Assembly: GCA_004352715.1 (NCBI GenBank)
Contig: SCFE01000072.1
Location: 482,989-546,988 of the forward strand
Direction of reading: 5' to 3'
Length of the DNA: 64,000 bases
Origin: Hofstenia miamia
Lineage: Eukaryota > Xenacoelomorpha > Acoela
Shown here: positions 62,463-64,000 of the stretch, in pieces
Layout: the number at the start of each line of letters is the position of its first letter
How positions within the stretch are numbered: the stretch's first letter is position 1
Position numbers and translations under genes: made by a program
Notes under the pieces: model-generated
The model's input: only the letters and a program-made list of their open reading frames with translations
Told to the model about the DNA's origin: nothing
The model's database searches: none

Positions 62463-63720
62463 CTAAATGAACAATTTGATATTCACTTAAGACTTAACAC
62501 ATATTGATTTAAGAAAAATTTGCACTTTGAGCAAACGCAAACAGTAAAATTTCATGAAATTTTCTGCATACAATGATACATAATCTAGAATGGGACGCGT
62601 GCCCGTACCCGTGTCCGGCCCGTAACCCGTAGTATGAAAATAGGCCCGTTGGTATGTCCCTGCCTGTAAGCTGAGTGTCAGTTTACTAAAATTGCTTGAT
62701 GCAACAAGAAAACCTTCAACTGTGCTATTAATAAGAAACATACTTAAACATTCATAACCATCAATGCAGCTTACATCAATAATAATTTTTTTGTTGACAT
62801 TACTGAGAAGTTAAATTTAACAACTACAAAGTCATAATTAAGCACAGTTTTCAGTAGATTTATCAACAAGTTTTGTCAATCATTAAGAAAGCGTGCTTCA
62901 ATTCAAATATCATAACCATAAATAGGATATTCTTATGCATATTTCTATGATAGCACGCATATTCCAGCGTATTTCACATGCGAATATCACAGATGCCAAA
63001 TATTTTATCTGTTCCTGCAACATTTCGAAGTTGAAGACTCACAAATATTGAAAATTTTCAAACGTATTTACTTGCTGGACGATAACTTAATGAAGGAATT
63101 GTGTTTTAGTACGACATGTAATAGTTTCTTTCTGAAACTATACCGCAAATGCAAGAGTGGTTATTTTTTTTGCAATCAATGTGAGATAGTCAATAATGTT
63201 ATATAGCTAATGCAGGGGGAGAATTACAAAGAAAAGCTGAATGTCTTGTATCAAATCTCGATTTACGATTCATGAGAGTATTTGCTTCAGCTATAAGAAA
63301 GAAAAAAATCCATGCAATTGATGTCAATCCTTTAAATATTCCTATATAAAGAGAAATGTGCCTCTAGTCTAGTTGAGTCAAATTCAAACACAATGAATGT
63401 TCATGATTCCTTGATCACTTGAAGCAACATTTATGTGTTTATTGGTATAAAACTGAATACCTTGGTAATTTAATATCTGTTTCCTTTAATGTAGTTTCTG
63501 TGTATATTTTAAAGCCTATTTCGAAATTTCAACGCATCGTTTGATGAAACATATTTCGGGATATTTTTAGGCATATATATCCGAGCCCTGACCATAATTG
63601 ACAACACATCAAACAGTATGAAAATAATTAAATTGAAACTACACTGAACTGCTTGTAACTTCGCAAAATAAGTAAATTTCATTGATTCGTCTTCTGAAGA
63701 TATAAATCACGAGCACTACA
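62463..63720. other. Upstream intron or 5' region of the WD-repeat gene
   Basis: No exon in the required phase (ending two bases into a codon) was found. 62590-62660 is a GC-rich patch (CGTGCCCGTACCCGTG) like other repeat fragments in the window. Confidence 0.4.
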
Positions 63721-63746
63721 TTATTATTATTATTATTATTATTATT
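63721..63746. repeat. (TTA)n microsatellite, 3' tail of the retroelement to its right
   Basis: Twenty-six bases of TTA repeat directly follow, on the minus strand, the 3' UTR of the reverse transcriptase fragment at 63791-64000. Short AT-rich tails of this kind are made at insertion by target-primed reverse transcription. Confidence 0.75.
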
Positions 63747-63790
63747 GCATCTCACAGCTTCATGCTGGTATCCCTCTCAGCTCGGGGAAC

Positions 63791-64000
63791 TCACCAGTTC
63801 CCAGGGAGTCTGAGAGCTTTCCTCAGGACTCTAGCTGTTCCTAACAATGCTGCCTTCTGTGCTACTGCTTCTCCCCACTTTGTTACTCCCAACTCCTCCA
63901 AGTATCTCTTATGCTTCTTACCCACTGCTCCTAGTGCGCTTACTACTACTGGGACTACTTCAACTTTCTTTAACTTCCACAGCCTTTCTATTTCCTCTGC
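63791..64000 (-). CDS. R2-like non-LTR retrotransposon, C-terminal end of reverse transcriptase protein (partial)
   Basis: The frame is open from the right edge to TGA at 63791-63793: 69 residues. It starts EEIERLWKLKKVEVVPVVV, then ALGAVGKKHKRYLEELG, then AALLGTARVLRKAL. This matches the C-terminal segment (W-K-x-K-x-x-V-x-P-V-V-x-x-A-L-G, later L-L-G-T-A-R-x-L-R-K) found after the RT and endonuclease domains of R2-type and related retrotransposon proteins. The frame is intact, unlike the other elements here, so this copy may be young. The rest lies beyond the window. Confidence 0.8.
   Translation of the reverse strand, partial: AEEIERLWKLKKVEVVPVVVSALGAVGKKHKRYLEELGVTKWGEAVAQKAALLGTARVLRKALRLPGNW

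Noticed and set aside
1-64000. tRNA, rRNA, CRISPR arrays, bacterial operon signals
   Set aside because: None seen on either strand by eye; the intron structure shows the DNA is eukaryotic.

Overview
This window is AT-rich nuclear DNA from a metazoan, most probably an invertebrate. The evidence is spliceosomal introns (donors such as GTAAGT or GTATNN, acceptors nearly all ending TTTAG), many TA microsatellites, and mixed animal-type transposons (Tc1/mariner-like, hAT-type MITEs, Penelope-like and non-LTR retroelements). I cannot name the species. No tRNA, rRNA, CRISPR array or bacterial-style operon was seen. Seven stretches are N, from 1 to about 456 bases.

One cellular gene can be supported with confidence. 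It lies on the minus strand between about 62462 and 28323 and is spread over at least 19 coding exons (34 kb). The joined exons give roughly 1,000 residues: a degenerate EF-hand pair, then about 13 WD40 blades, then an acidic/basic tail and a stop. The order and the sequence signatures match the WDR49/WDR64/WDY group of EF-hand plus WD-repeat proteins. Seventeen of the 18 consecutive junctions keep the reading frame. The exception is the last one, where a small exon is probably missing from my model. The first exon(s), start codon and promoter were not found and lie upstream of 62462, perhaps outside the window.

Region by region: 1-1400 is a broken Tc1-like element with a 380-bp exact duplication across a 4-N gap. 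1775-3640 is a decayed non-LTR element (endonuclease then reverse transcriptase, minus strand). 5002-5470 is a foldback element. 9213-9897 is a small mariner-type element. 11437-12577 holds Penelope-like pieces with two hammerhead-ribozyme-like motifs. 13540-14006 is another LINE end. 14-28 kb is mostly featureless AT-rich DNA with one clear hAT MITE (21375-21733) and a 179-bp tandem duplication (about 26211-26570). 28.3-62.5 kb is the WD-repeat gene, whose introns carry three hAT MITEs with 8-bp target duplications, a palindromic MITE, a 587-bp mariner-derived element just upstream of an exon, two LINE fragments, TA arrays and several unassigned open stretches. 63721-64000 is the 3' end of an R2-like reverse transcriptase running off the right edge.

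The gene product is, by family, expected in motile cilia/sperm, but nothing in the DNA proves that. I found no convincing new multi-gene system. The most useful leads are the paired hammerhead-like motifs, the transposon 28 nt from a splice acceptor, and the unassigned open stretches inside the large introns.
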